NCBI GenBank assembly: GCA_029207755.1
Contig: JARCOQ010000003.1
Location: 95,000,646-95,064,645, forward strand
DNA: 64,000 bases
Reading direction: 5' to 3'
Origin: Chamaea fasciata
Lineage: Eukaryota; Chordata; Aves; Passeriformes; Sylviidae
Every line of letters begins with the position of its first letter. Within the stretch, counting starts at the first letter, position 1. The notes below the pieces were generated by a model. It was not told where the DNA came from and ran no database searches. It saw nothing but the letters and a program-made list of their open reading frames with translations. A program made the position numbers and the translations under genes. Shown here piece after piece: positions 37,516 through 51,130 of the stretch.

Positions 37516-37640
37516 GCTAGGGAACAAGAGGCTGGAAAGCAGCCCTGCAGAAAGGGGCCTTGGGGTCCTGGGGGATGGCAAGTTGACTATGAGCCAGCAG
37601 TGCCGTGGCAGCCAGGAGGGCCAACCCTGACCCAGGCTAT
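37516..37640 (+). mobile_element. CR1 LINE ORF2-region piece, plus strand
   Basis: Immediately after the minus-strand CR1 end comes an upstream CR1 segment in the opposite direction. Its blocks are GGCTGGAAAGCAGCCCTGCA, GGTCCTGGGGGATGGCAAG, TATGAGCCAGCAGTGCCGTG and CCAGGAGGGCCAA. By comparison with the copy at 11.5 kb this block normally lies roughly 500-600 bases upstream of the CR1 3' end. It may belong to the same insertion as its left neighbour. Confidence 0.85.
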
Positions 37641-39231
37641 TTAAATTTCCAGATATCTAGCCACATACTGCTATTAAGTTTATCACAAATCAGATTTTGG
37701 GTTGGCTTTGTAGGTAATTTCTCTTTTGCTTGAATTTGTAGATGTAGAAAAAGAAATAGCTTGTTTCAATTACTTTTCGGGACTTAGCATGCAGCTAAGT
37801 TAAACAGATATATAGGCACCAGCATATGAAAAGAGCTAAAGGTTTAATAATTATATAAAAAATGTTTTAAATGGTAAATATAGTAACCATCTGTGTTTAT
37901 ACCTATGTGTGGATGTGTACACATACATGTATGTACATGTGATATAGGTATTTTTGGAAAGACATAAATAAAGAAAGAAATTCATGTCTCCAGAGATCTA
38001 AAGCAAAGAATCTCAGTGCAGTCATTGTGTATTGGTTAGTTAATTATTGATCACTTCACTTTGCTGATGTGATCCTGGCAATGTTCCATCTAGAGGAAAA
38101 ATTTTTCTTCTACCTTATTCACTGGTGGAATGGAATAGGAGCTTTCCCTGTAAATAAAGGCCATGGATATAAAATATTAGGTCTTTACAAGTTGTTGCAA
38201 CAAATTATTTCTCTCCACAGCTCATACAATAATAAAGTCAGGCTAAAAATGTCAAAAAATCACAAGCTTCACCAAGCACAGGAGTTACATGGATCACATG
38301 TAGCAACTGGAAAACACTGGCACAAGAACTTGTAACTCTGATGGTGGTTTTTGTGATGGCTGAAAGTCTATTTGAGAAGCTAGCCCCTTCCCTCCTGCTC
38401 AGTACAGGAAAACACTAAGATGATGGGATGTAAAGTCTTTCCCACCCCGAGGTATCTCAGCAAAAAAGCAGCTAAAGAAAGCATGAGTTGCTTGCCTCAA
38501 TTTACTAAAAATAGTGCTTTTAAGTGCCGAAAGAAAAAGAAGCTGTAGAAGAGAAGAAAGAAGCACTGTCAGTCGCAGTGTACAGTCAAGAGAACATGCT
38601 TGTTCAGTGGAACCCTTTGAAAGGAAAACAAGGATAGAAATGTATACTGCATTACTGACATTCAGCTGGATATCATAACCTCTGAGTTTTAACACATACC
38701 TGACTTCTCAATGTTTGTGGCGCCTTTCTTCCTCTGTTTATTTCCCTTTCAAACTTTTTTTTCACAGCTGGCTTAATTTTTTTACTCAGTCTTACATTTC
38801 TCATTGTATGGTCATTTGTCATTTGTTCCTAGTCTTTCCTAGTTAATGTCTTAGATGCTCTGTATTAAGCTATCTTTAGAGAGGATGGAGATGCTGCATC
38901 TCCCAGAAGCCAGTAAACAGAACATTAATAGTTGTCTCAGGCAATGCTGCATGTTCCATATTTTCACTCAGCAAAACAATTTTACACTCATTGCTCCTCT
39001 TATAAGCTATATCACTGAGACAGATCTGTCATCTCTCCAGCAGAAAAAGCCCAAACTTAAAACAACAAGTAGATGCATAGCACTATTGTCCTTAATATTG
39101 ATAAGTCTGATATCCTGGGAGTGCACAAAGCACCTGTCTCTGGGGATTTGGGTACTCTGCTGTGCCAAAATGAGGGGATGGGGAGAGGAGCCAGGTAAAG
39201 ATTTCTGCAGAAAAGATTAAATTAAAATTAT

Positions 39232-39281
39232 GGGGGTGGGGGTGGGGGGGGAGGGTGGTCGGGGGGGGTCATGGGGGTGGG
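39232..39281 (+). repeat. G-rich tract (possible G-quadruplex)
   Basis: About 50 bases almost entirely of G with single T, A or C interruptions. Many runs of three or more G are close together. It lies just before an (AAAAT)n tract. Confidence 0.85.
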
Positions 39282-39289
39282 AATTATAG

Positions 39290-39330
39290 GAAAATAAAAT
39301 AAAATAAAATAATAAAATAAAACAAAACAA
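39290..39330 (+). repeat. (AAAAT)n pentanucleotide repeat, drifting to AAAAC
   Basis: Tandem AAAAT units with one short unit, ending in AAAAC units. Adjacent to the G-rich tract. Confidence 0.85.
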
Positions 39331-40130
39331 CTAAATATTGTTCTGGTAAATTCCATAGTTCAGTGTTTGAGCTCATTGCATGATGTCCATCAAAAATTAT
39401 GCCAGATCTACCAGAAAACTGGAATCAGTATATTGATTGTATAATTCAAAATGGTATTTTTGTAGAGCTTATCAGGGTCTTGTTATCATAACAGGCAATT
39501 AGAGCAGAAATAAGTTACAGTAGTTTATTCAGAGCACATTCACTGAATAAAATAATCTACCTTTGCAACAGATGTGATAAATATAAACTCAGTAAAACAC
39601 AGACTCTGCTTTTAATGTTTCCATAAAACATGATTTAAAGCTCCATGACATATTATAAAAATAGACTTTCTTCAGTGTTTGAACAAAAAGTGGAATAATC
39701 CTACAATATTACAAGTAAAATCATCCAGACTAGATTACGTAAAAATGCATCTCTTAAAGGAACTAAAATTTCAGGCAAGATGGAGCTGTCCCAATGTTTT
39801 GTTTTAAAGATCAGCTATAGGTTTCCTAAGTGACTTTTATTGATAAGAGTAAAGAGAAATATATGTGACATTTTATTTCTATTACTGTAGATAAGACGCA
39901 GATAAATATTGTCTACAAGTGAATTATGCAATATTTCATAAATAGCTTTTATTAAAAATAGCCTGTCTGCTTAACAAAGAATTATAGGTCGACTCTTACT
40001 ACTCCTAATACCAGTAAGAATTTACAAGAGGAATAAGAAACCTGAGTTTATGACAGCAGACAAAATTGCCAGATAATTTAAATACAATATAATTAGCCAA
40101 ACTGAGAAATCTTAATCTCATGGTGATCTT

Positions 40131-40163
40131 AAACAAACAAACAAACAAACAAACAAACAAACA
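40131..40163 (+). repeat. (AAAC)n microsatellite, eight units
   Basis: A perfect tandem run of AAAC. Confidence 0.95.
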
Positions 40164-43100
40164 TTTTGGAATATTTATTCAAAAAGAGTTTGGAGGAGTC
40201 AAGAAAATGAGTAGGCAAAGCGTGAAATACTCAAAGCTCAACCTGAATTTCAGTAATAGGAAAAAGACCACAGACCAGTGGCTGACCACATAAATTAGGC
40301 ACACCTTGAATGACTAACCAAAGGAGGTGGATGAATACAAACTCAATATAAGAATTTTTAATTTAGGTTTTTGCTAGTATTTCATTCTAAAAGATACTAA
40401 AGATTTTTAGGGAAAGAACTAGAATTGAGTAATAGGCAGTATGAATTTTACCATGGACTCCGTCAGATTAAGAAAAAATCATTTGATTAAGTGAAATCAT
40501 ACACACATTATAAAAATTCCCTTTTGTATACATTGTTTTAAGTTGTTACTTTAATTTTACACTGTTATTTCCTTTTAGCTTTCCCGCTAATCATTTGGTT
40601 TGATCATGTTCAGCTTTGTGGGGATCTATTAAATCTGAGTGGTCTTCCACATCACAGGCAGCATCTCTTAGCTATAATTAAATCCTATTTTGAAATAATT
40701 ATATCTTGAATTCCACACCTGCGAAATACAGCGGACAATTATGATGTAAATTTTAAATATGAAAATGAATAAACTACTAAAGAATTTTTAATATTTCCTA
40801 GTGCATTTTCTGAGGGCCTGTTCCATCCACCTGAATATCAATACTTGTACAACCAGCCCACAGAGATGCTCTAAATTTTCAACTGAAACTTTAAATCCTA
40901 TTTGTCTTCACAGTTTACTTAATTTAGACTTGCTTTCTTTCTCATGGAACAGAGGTCTAGATTTCTCAGGTTCATTTTAAATGCTAGTTAAGTTTAAAAT
41001 AAAATTATGTTTTGATTTAGAAGGAAGAGGTTCTGTTTCTGAACATTCTGGAAGATAATAAACTTTGGAAAACTAGAAAAAGGTAAAATAAAGCAAGGAA
41101 TTTGATGTTTCTTTGCTGGTTTTCTGTCATTTTTTGGGTTTTTTGTTATTCTTAGCCATTTGATTTCCCTCTAGCTGTTCCAGGTTTTGCCAAGATTAAA
41201 CCAACATGGAGTTCTGTCTGTTTAATATCACTCCAACATCATAGTACTTTAACCTCCTTGACTCTAGGGCAGCTGAAGCTCTTGCATCTTCTCAGTTTCT
41301 CAAATACAGAATTCTTGCTGTCTCCAAGATGATCTTTCAGATCCCTTTCTCAGAGACTTATGCAGCTCCAGTAACAGAGATAAGTCTTGACATCCTCATT
41401 CTTCATTCTTTGTTTATGTGTTACAAACTGTTGATTTAACAAGTAGAACTTTTGTCCTTCCTGTGAGCTTCTCAAGATGTACCCTTCCAGTGTGTACCCT
41501 TCCAGCAATTCCTACTTTATTTTCAACTTTAATGAGGAGAAGATTTGATGTCTGTGTGTACCTCTTTCCAAAATTATAGCTTCTGGCTTCGTTTGACAGT
41601 TTTAGAAAGACTACAAGTGGTGCTTTAAAAAGAAATTTCTGTATTGAGAGTAATTTTTCCTATTCTCTTTTGCACTGTCCGATAATTCTAGAAATTCATG
41701 CCATCAGGATTATGAACTTAAAATATATCAGTGGCTTAATCCTACCTTTATCAGTCTTTGCCAGTTAAGTGATATTTCTTGAGCAGAAATGCAAAAGTGC
41801 AAGCTCTTTTTTAAAAAAAAACCCAAACAAACTAAAAACCAAAAAAACCACAATTATTTTTACGCTGCAAATTATTTATGAACTCCTGAATTAATAATAA
41901 TACATTTTAAAAGTGACAAAATGTGTTTATCAATTTTTGTTTATTCCAATATTCAACCTTAAAAGCAATCTTAACTTTTAAATTAAAAGCTTATGAATTT
42001 CACAAAGCTGAGGTAGGAACCAGAATAACTAGGGGAAAGAGCTAAAATGTGGCTGAGCATTATTTATTTCTGGCTTCTCTGTTGCCTTTTTTTTTACCTT
42101 ACAGTAGAAAATCAGATATTAGTAAAAGAAAACATTCAGTTACCCTAAAGGATCTGATCTCTTTTTTAAAGAAGAACTCATTAAATTAAAAGGACAGAGG
42201 GAGCCCAGGCTATCACATCTGTCCAAGAAGGTGCAGGACAGACAGCTCACCTTGCTACAGAAGCAACAGCAAAACAACTTTGCAGAACCCTGCTGAACAC
42301 CTCAGGTGAGGAAGCTCTAAAACCAGGCTTGTTTCCAGAGGGCATAGTATCACTAGTTTTAAAAATTCCCTTAAATGAAAAATTTATCCTTTATATGCTA
42401 ATTGATTCAGTAAAAAGGTCAACTCAGTTATTAAAAGTAAGAATAAAAAAAGGAAAACCAGAGGGCGGGGGTATCATAATTGGCTTTATGAAAAGAAAGA
42501 GTAAAAATAGCTGCCAAGGAAAATGCTATTGAGAAGTGCTTCTCATTATAAAACACATCTCTCAGATACTCTGGCTTGAGGAAAGGTATGCAATGGAAGA
42601 AAAGAATATTAGTTTTCGTCACCTGACTGATCATGTCTGACAGCCTAGTTTGCCAACACAACATGGTGAAATAGTAAATATTTTAAGGCTCATAAACAAC
42701 ATATAAATGACTGCTGCAAACAATCTTTCACTCTGAGGGAGTGTGGAATTTAATTTCTTCCTGTGCCCATGTTTCTATTTACATTCAGAATCCACATTCA
42801 AGTTTATCTACACAATACATGTTGTTATGGCTAATAAATCAGTCCAGTTAGCCTTGGGCAGCCTTTCAAGTGTTAGTAAGTGTATTGAAGTACACTTTAA
42901 TGGGGCTCATAACATATAATATGTCATGGATCTCAGCAGTTGTCCTATCCCAGGGACTGTTGAAAGAATTAATCTCATGGTAGTGATGCTTTCATTATTT
43001 CTCAGGATGTGGAATATCAAAGCCTCCAATCACTCTCTAGTGGCATGATGGCATGCACTTACCTTCAGGTACTGGCTGATCTCACCAGCAGTCTGTCACA

Positions 43101-46100
43101 CTGCAGTTTCTCAGCTCTCCATTAAAAAATTAAGAAAGGAGGCAGTGTTGTAGTGTGACATATCTCTTTTATGAGTGACAGTTTCTCTGAGCTACTAAAT
43201 GTCTAACTTTTATATTTATACAATAGACTATTTCCCAAACAAGAGAGAGAGTGCTTCTTGTACAAATAATATGCTGCTCAAATATAATTGACTTGATCCT
43301 ACTTGCATCCTGAGCATGCCTCTCCCATATACTGGATGGGGGGCTAATGGTTATGCACTCCAAATTATTGGAGTGCATCACTTTGTCATTTGGACCATAA
43401 AAATCTAATCTGAACCTGAGAAATCTTTCTTTACTTGATTACTTTGGAACTGCCCCTTTGGAAGAAAAAAAGTTTTCATTTATCATTCTGGAATTTTATC
43501 ACAGAATCTGGACACTCAAAAAACACTTGACAAGCATTAAATGGAACATGATGCCAAAGTTCAATATTTTTTATTAGCATTGCTGTGAGAATGAATGCTT
43601 GAAAGTTTCCTAAAATATTTTCACACTCTTCATTTTTGCAGATGACAAGAAAAAAATTCTTTGTGAGCTAATGTAGAAGAAAACTATTTAATAATGTTCT
43701 TATTCCATGTACCCATCTTGCTCCCTCTCCTTGGACTGCCCTTATATGAGATGATAGAGATGGAAGAGTAACATGGGGCAGAGAAATGGCTGAATCTTCT
43801 AAGCGTGGTCACTAATGCGATCAGGTGGGAGGGAAGGCATGCAGCACTGCAGGATAAAAACTTTTGAAACATGAGAAAATCAAAAGAAAGGTAGGACAGT
43901 TTATCTGGCATCTTTCCACTTCATCAGTAGAGCTGTGATGACTAATTGAATAAAACTTTGACCCAGACATCTAGCACTAACTTTCCATTTCATGAACTCA
44001 AAACCAGATCTGTGCATGACCCCATGCTGAGGGTAGGCTGGAGAGAGCATTCCAGGGATCTCACTGAATATCCATCCTCCCTTCCTCTAAAAGCCCTAGG
44101 ACCCTGCCTCTACACTCCCACCCCTATCTCCCCTTCCCCCAATACTCCCCTCTCCTATGGTTGCTTTTGCTCCCAGGAATCTGGTGTCCTCGCTTGTCAC
44201 TGACTACTGCTGCTTATCTCCCTTCACCAGATTCATCACTGGTGGGTGACGCTGACCATAGAAGAGATGCGAGTCTTTCCTTCTATTACCACCAACATGC
44301 ATAAGGAAACTGAAACGTGAACAGTATTTATAATCTCAGATCCTTGGAACCAGAAATCAGATGAAAAATGCAATATAAGAAAAGTTAATTGTTATTTAAC
44401 TCTATAAAAATGACTATAACTCTCTTTTCCTTCTGTCATTAACAGAGATTAAATAAAAGCCTTTGAAAATGATTACTAAAATCTCAAAATCCATAAGCAA
44501 GTCTTATATATTAAAAACTGTAATTCTTGTTTTTGAGTAGAAGCAGTATTTCTGATCTGATAGCTCAAAGATTCTCAAAATAATACCCCTGTCATAGTAA
44601 AGTATTATTTGCTTTTGATGAAAAGATTTTGTTTATTACCATGACATTTCCTACAAGGGAAGAGCTGTAGAAATCTCTTGGGTCATTACCTCCTGCCTAA
44701 TTATAATTAATTACTGTATTACGATAGAGTAGATATGTGAAAACACCTCAATGCTCCATTGTATTGGGCAGTCAATTCACTCACAGAGAGAGCAAGAAAC
44801 AGCCCTTGTCAGGGCAGAGATTCTGATCTGAACAGCACAGAGGAACAGACAGAGATGAGTGTACAGAGTCACAAAGCGAATAGGCACTGGATCAGCAACC
44901 TGAATCTCTAACAGAATTCCTCTTCCATGCTGCTTGATTATATGTGTGAGAAATTTTTTAAGGACCCTTTTCTAGGCATAAAGTATTTTCATTACAAAAG
45001 ATCACCAAATGTTGGTCCAGCAGTAGTGACAGAGGATCTAAACAAAAAACAAAACTGTGGATGTCTTATTTTCAACCTACATCTTTTTTGAGCATGCAAT
45101 TTAGCAATTTAGAGGACAGTAAATGAGACTGTAATGAGCAAACTAGGCGTTACATTTTTATATAGTGTCTTGTTAAAAGGATGTATTTTATCAATAACTT
45201 TCAATGAGAACTATACAGAAAACTTTGGACTGCTGTACTGTAAAATCAGACCCATCACAGGAGATGTGTGGTGTTCTGTTAAGAGAAACCAAAATGCTGC
45301 CTGGATGTAATTTTCAAGAAAAAAATCATATATACCGAGTTCAAACGTCTTGGATGAAGGATTTTTTTCAAGGAAATGAATTAATTGTGCTATCAAAAAA
45401 TGCAACACATTTCTTGTTCAGAAAACCAGAAAAATTTATCATTTTCTTTAACATTACATTGATGCAAACTCCAGGAGGACCATCAATCTCTAGAGGAAAG
45501 GAGTCTGTTTTATCAGGTAGGAAATAATAAATGTCATCACAAAAAACAACAGGGTAATTATACTTAACAGTCTGCTGACACTCACTGACAGAAATAGTGA
45601 CAGAGGTTTTTATTTCAGAATGACACACAGGTTCATTTTAGAAAGCATCTTTTCAGAAACATTGCGTTTTATCTCATCAATTTGTATTAGTAGTAGGAAC
45701 AATGAAGTTCTTGTTTCTTGAAATAGAAATACATCGAATCCATGTTCAATGAGGCACAGACCCTGTACGTTTCCCCTTGGAGAATGGCAATTGAAGCAGT
45801 GAAGTGAAAACTTCTTTTCGTTACTTTCTCACCACAAAGACCAGTTTCTGTGTGTATTTACAGCAGAGCTTGTGGGTCCAAGATGATTTTTAATAACACC
45901 TCTTTCTGCTTAGTGATTCTTTACTGGTAATGGTAAGAAATTTATTTGCTCTGGTAAGAGCCAGAGAGGGGGGCAATGATGAAAAATACCACAACCAATA
46001 ATATTTAGTTTGGAAAGAGAAATAAGAGGTCTGTTTCAGAGGTATTCAAAAATGAAGAATTACAGTAAAATTTTTCATTATTTTATATTTCTTTTCTTTT

Positions 46101-46447
46101 TTAGTCTAATTGTTTGGGGTTTTTGTTGTTGTTGTTTTGGGAGGAGTTTATTATTATTTTGTTTGGGGTTTTTTTTTGTTTTGTTTTGTTTTGTTTAAGG
46201 ATGCTATGCTATGTGTTGTGGTTTGGGGGAAAAACAGAGCGCTGAAGATACATTTACTACATTTCAAGAATTAGATGCATTTCCAAACATCTAGATGTCT
46301 CCAAGCAGGGCCAGCTACAGGATGGACAACAGGAACCCAGACATCTAAAGGTATTGCTAAATTCTGTAAAGTTCAAAGGAAACTGAAACGTACAAAATAT
46401 GTAGCCCTTACCTGAACTTCTCAGAGAACCTTTACATTATTATAAAG

Positions 46448-46756
46448 TGGGCCTACAAGTAAGCTGGAGAGAGACTTTTTATGAGGGCAGGTGGTGATAG
46501 GACCAGGGGAAATTGCTTCAAATGGACAGAGGTCAGCTCTAGATTAGATATTAGGAAGAAACTCTTCACTTTGAGGTTGGAGAGGCACTGCAAAGGCTGC
46601 CCAGAGAAGCTGTGGGTGCCCCATCCCTGGCAGTGTTCAAGAGGCTGAATGGAGCTCTGAGAAACCTGGTCTAGTGGAAGGTGTCCCTGCGCACAGCAGA
46701 GGGGTTGGAACTAAGTTTTATTTGAAGTCCCTTATAACCCAAGCCATTCAATGATT
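46448..46756 (+). mobile_element. CR1 LINE, 3'-terminal fragment
   Basis: Same part of CR1 as the copy at 5,990-6,301. The blocks are GGGCCTACAAGTAAGCTGGAG, reduced here to the first 20 bases as the start, AGATATTAGGAAGAAACTCT, CCCCATCCCTGGCAGTGTTC and AACCTGGTCTAGTGGAAGGT, ending in CATTCAATGAT. 5'-truncated at nearly the same position as the 6.0-kb copy, and non-coding. Confidence 0.93.
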
Positions 46757-48144
46757 TTGCCCTTATGTTCCTGAGCTTAATATCTGTTTTTTCAGACTTT
46801 TTTCAGGTTTTTTCAGTAGCTGAATAGATAATTCATCATCTACTTTACATTCATATTATAGTTTCTATTGATTAATGATCGCAAAATTTTTGTCTCTTCT
46901 TCCTTCCTTCTGCATAATTTTGAGAAAGTTTTCTTTTTTTCCTACACAAGTAGAAGATATGGAATTCTACATAATAATTTCATTAATAATATGTGTGCAT
47001 ATATATTTTGTTCGATTTCTAATGATATTTTTCATTTAAAGGCATTATATAATTTTCTCAGAAAGGGTATAATGAAAATTATTTCTGGAACAAGTTTTAG
47101 TTAAACTGTTCAAGGTTTCTAATTTGAACATGCTATTTTTAAAACTGCAAACTCTAATTTTTTTTTATTTTTTTTATTTTTTTTAATTAGGCGTGAGACA
47201 ACTGTTAGACTGGGAATAGTTTATGAACAAAGCAGGAGAATGGCAAAAGATCAGAATTCTTCTCCTCTCTGTTTTCCTTTAAGAAGAAAGGTAAGCAAGC
47301 AAATGCTGCAGCATCTCTCAACTGAGACCCTAAAATTGATGGGTTTGAAAACCCCTGAGAGCCATTTATCTGTCTGCAAAAAGAATATCAAAATACCAGC
47401 TTCAGAGCTGTTGCAAAGTTCAAAGTCTTTTGAGGCCTTTTACTGAAAGATATAAAGCATTATTATTCACTGACCAATTTGCAAGCATATGCTGTTCCTT
47501 TAAACCATTTTTATTTTAAGTGACTGGAGCACGTAAGCATACGTCTACTAAAATAAATGTTTCTCATATGACCTTCTTTTTTCTTTGTCAGACAGCTCTG
47601 CACCATATCATGAAACAAAGCCTATTAAGATACAATGCCACTATATCTGACAAATGGAAACATGTTCACTGTTGTTGTTCCAACAACAAAGTTCACTGTT
47701 CTTCTACATTCTAAAATTGAACCAAAACTACTTCTCCTACATAAAATCTGAAAGAAGATATTACAAAATACCCTTTAAAAAGCCAGATTGATTTTTTTTT
47801 TTTTTTACTACTCTAGAGTAGGGGCTTGTTGATATTTATTGATTACATTCTATCTATTGATATATTCTATCTACACATCTATGTATAAAAACATATTTCC
47901 TCATTATATTGGATTGTTTTATTCCTTTACCCTTCTATTACCTGAACAGTAAGAAAATAGTTCTATTTTGCTTACATGGTACAAAGACACTGTGAAAACT
48001 GGGTCATTTGCCATAAACCACTGAAAAACACTAAAATCAAAATTGGTTCTGTGATCAGGGAGCCATTGTGCTCAGAGCACAAAACAAGCTACAGAACCTG
48101 CCTTGGGGAATTTACTGAATTTATCCTTGAGGTAAGTTTGACAG

Positions 48145-48168
48145 AGATGAGTCTCCAGAGACTCATCT
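48145..48168. repeat. Perfect inverted repeat, 11-bp arms, 2-base centre
   Basis: AGATGAGTCTC at 48,145-48,155 and GAGACTCATCT at 48,158-48,168 flank CA. It is a near-continuous palindrome containing TGAGTCT, which resembles an AP-1 site, once on each strand. No gene is adjacent, so function is unknown. Confidence 0.85.
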
Positions 48169-51090
48169 TCTAGCTGCAGGCTAATGTCAGACAGACATTT
48201 CTTGTACTCCTGCTCCATTTCAATAGAAAACATGTTTTCCTACTGGATTTCATTGCACTGTCACCCTGTAGACCTCCTGCACTGTTCATCTCCTGCACAG
48301 CAACTGCAGCTGTTGCCATCTCCTCCTCACCTTCCAGCACCTACCCAACACCACCAATCCATCACCCAGAAAAGTCTTCTTGGTTCCCCTCAAGAGTTTG
48401 ACTCACCAGGCAAGTTTAAGTTCTTCATCAAAACAGATTTACTGAAATGACTTTCTTTTTTCAGTCTCACTTACTTCTATACATGCTACTTGAAAGAAGA
48501 GCAAATTTTATTTAAAAGATCAAAGGTCATGTAAAACTACTAATGTTTTTCACTGTTTACTTCTAGTACTGTGTACATGTATGCCCAGACCTCAGGCTAC
48601 TAGATATTATAGGAAAAGTAAACCAGGATTTTAAAAAAATATATATTTCTTTCAATATTCTGTTATAAATTGCATAATTTCAGAAATTAACTGTACAGTA
48701 GTGGAAAATGCCTGACACTTCTTCCTGTGTATCTCCTTTCCCTTCTCCATTTTTTGATTTATAATACTTGATTATTTTCTTTCTGAAAGCCCTTGATTTT
48801 AGAGAATATAAACCAGACAATGCTTCCTGGATATCAGATTACCAGTTTAATCTTCTTACCTCACCTTTCTGAATAGATTCTTTTCTTTGAAATGTTTTTG
48901 TGCTCAGGAGAAATATATATTAAAAAATATAATTCAATGTTTTTCATCATATTTTGAATAATATTGATTTTATTATTTAATTGGTTGAAAAAGAAAAATT
49001 TCCTTGGTTAGCTACATTTCCCTTCAGAGATGTTAGCTAATCTTCTGGATTCACAAAATATTATGTGAAAATTTTTTAACTCATGATGGCTTTGAGTTTT
49101 CTTCAACATTGCATAGAATTATGGTTTAAAAATTATTGTAGCCATTCCTTTAATCCAGGTAAGAACTTCCTGGAGAAGGTTTCCTACACCTAAGTCACCG
49201 GGTGATTCCCTTGTGACATGCATTTAGAGATATAACACAGAGAATGTATGAGATTGCAGAAATAATTGTTTTCTGCTCCAGCTGATCCTGCAGAAGTTCC
49301 AAATGGGAAGAGTCTGAGAAGGAAGAAGAGCCATATGAGCATCTTGTTCTTTCAGAGTATTTAATGGTTAAACAGCTGTCATGTGAAAAGGGTTTTCTTC
49401 AACTCTCAGTCTGAGGAGATTTTCTTGACACTTAGTGTTTAATTTGTCTGTCAGCACCCCAGGAAAGTCGAGACCCTTGTGCCTGACCAGTCTGTCAGTG
49501 TCCTGTTGTGGAGGTCCTCCACTAAGCAGTCCTGCTGGATGGGAGGGCAGGACTGGCTTGTTCAGGGAAATGCACCAGCAGCAAAAGGGAGACTCCTCAG
49601 TAGGTCTTCCACTCTATTTGAGTATGTTACTGCCAGTGACTGCCAGTGCCCATGAAGGAATCCTACCAATACTCTTTATGAATATAAAATTGTCACAGAT
49701 AAAGTTTTGGTAGGTGCTGGTGATAGTATCTGACTGGAAAAATGTTATTTAGCAATATACAGACATGCTCTAATCCCCAGTAAAAATATTCAACTTGCAC
49801 AGAGTGTCATTCTTACCCAACAGGCATCCCTACAGGGGAGAAGACAGGCATAGTACACCAACTGAACCCAGCAGTTAAAATGGAGTCTTCCCTAACATTC
49901 CCCCATTCTCAACTTGATTTTACACTATTTCTCTATGTTTAGGTGGAGCTTGAATGACTCTAGTCGTACATGTCTTTGTTACTGATTGATGTAAAATTTT
50001 CCCTCTTTGCTTTTAAAGATACAATCAAAAAGAATTTAGAGCACATGCCCAGTGAGGGGTGGTTGTACCATAGATATTAATAACTTTGGGATGGAGGTGT
50101 GTGTTAATATTACAATTAGAGTACAATGAACCAAGTTCATCTGAGGAGAGAGATTTCACCACAGTTGTTGCCTCAGCAGCAGGACATCTCCTCCCCCATC
50201 TGTCCAGCCTGACAGGTGTTATGTGGTTTATCAGCTGCAAAGTACCATCAGGTTCCTTTCCCTTCAAGGATTTCAACAGAGGCTTGCCACAGTGTCTCCA
50301 CTCTGCTCCACCCTCTGTTCCATCGCCTTAGCAGGTGTGTGTGTACAGGGAATCACTGTGGAATAGGTTTTGAGCATGCCAACTGCATTCCAGACAGGGA
50401 GCAGCCAGCTGTATTTTACCCTAAAATTCCTGTACCGTTATAACTTCTTAGGATGTAAATGTAACTCCTTGGTTTCCTCAGATTTTTTTCTTCCCAGTCA
50501 TCTTTCCACAACAACGTTATTAAATACTGCAATTTTTCATCTTTTCCTTTCTGCAGGAAGCAACACAGATTCCCACTGATGGGTCTTGCAGGTCAAAGCT
50601 TGGATGGCAGGAACAGGTATACCTAGATTTTCCAAGCTCTGTCTTCCTTCTCAAATTTTAAAATAACAGGATTCACATCTTCATGGCCAGGCCACTACTG
50701 GAAGACTAAAGACTACTCCAGACAATTGAAGTTTTATATCTCCCACCTTGGAGCCAGATTACAGAGCCCTCTAAGGTTCATGATTTTACTTCAGAACAAT
50801 CACACAAAATAAATTTTAAAGATAAACTTTTTGCATACGGTAAATATTTTCAAAATCCTTTCTTCTGAAAGTGTTTATTATCGGCAATTGATGGAGAGGC
50901 AAGAAGACTGATTTGGTGATCAGAATTCTATTTTACTCAGGTTTTCTAAGAGCTTATATACCATTTCAGGGAGGTTAATAATTTTTACTACAATAATTAG
51001 GTTAAAAGATCATACAAGCAACTTAGTATTTTACGACATCTTTCTCATAGGGGATTGATTGAATCTCTCCTCTTCCTGTAAGCAGGTTTA

Positions 51091-51130
51091 ATTCCATCTT
51101 CTTCCATCTTCTTCCATCTTCCATCTTCTT
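51091..51130 (+). repeat. Short tandem repeat of TTCCATCTTC units
   Basis: Three 10-base units TTCCATCTTC and a shortened further copy. Pyrimidine-rich minisatellite-like patch. Confidence 0.85.

Larger units (their letters stand above)
37641..46447. other. 8.8 kb of unannotated AT-rich DNA
   Basis: The longest element-free block. It contains the G-rich/AAAAT tract and the AAAC array listed separately, a (GTTTT)n patch near 46,170-46,196, and a C-rich pyrimidine stretch near 44,100-44,155. Frames of 86-121 codons (for example 38,855-39,220 and 45,204-45,527) match no family I know. No exon, tRNA or rRNA signal was found. Confidence 0.5.

Noticed and set aside
45204..45628. Overlapping frames on both strands (107 and 86 codons), considered as an exon
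   Set aside because: Neither peptide resembles a family, and the bounding sequence shows no convincing splice sites.
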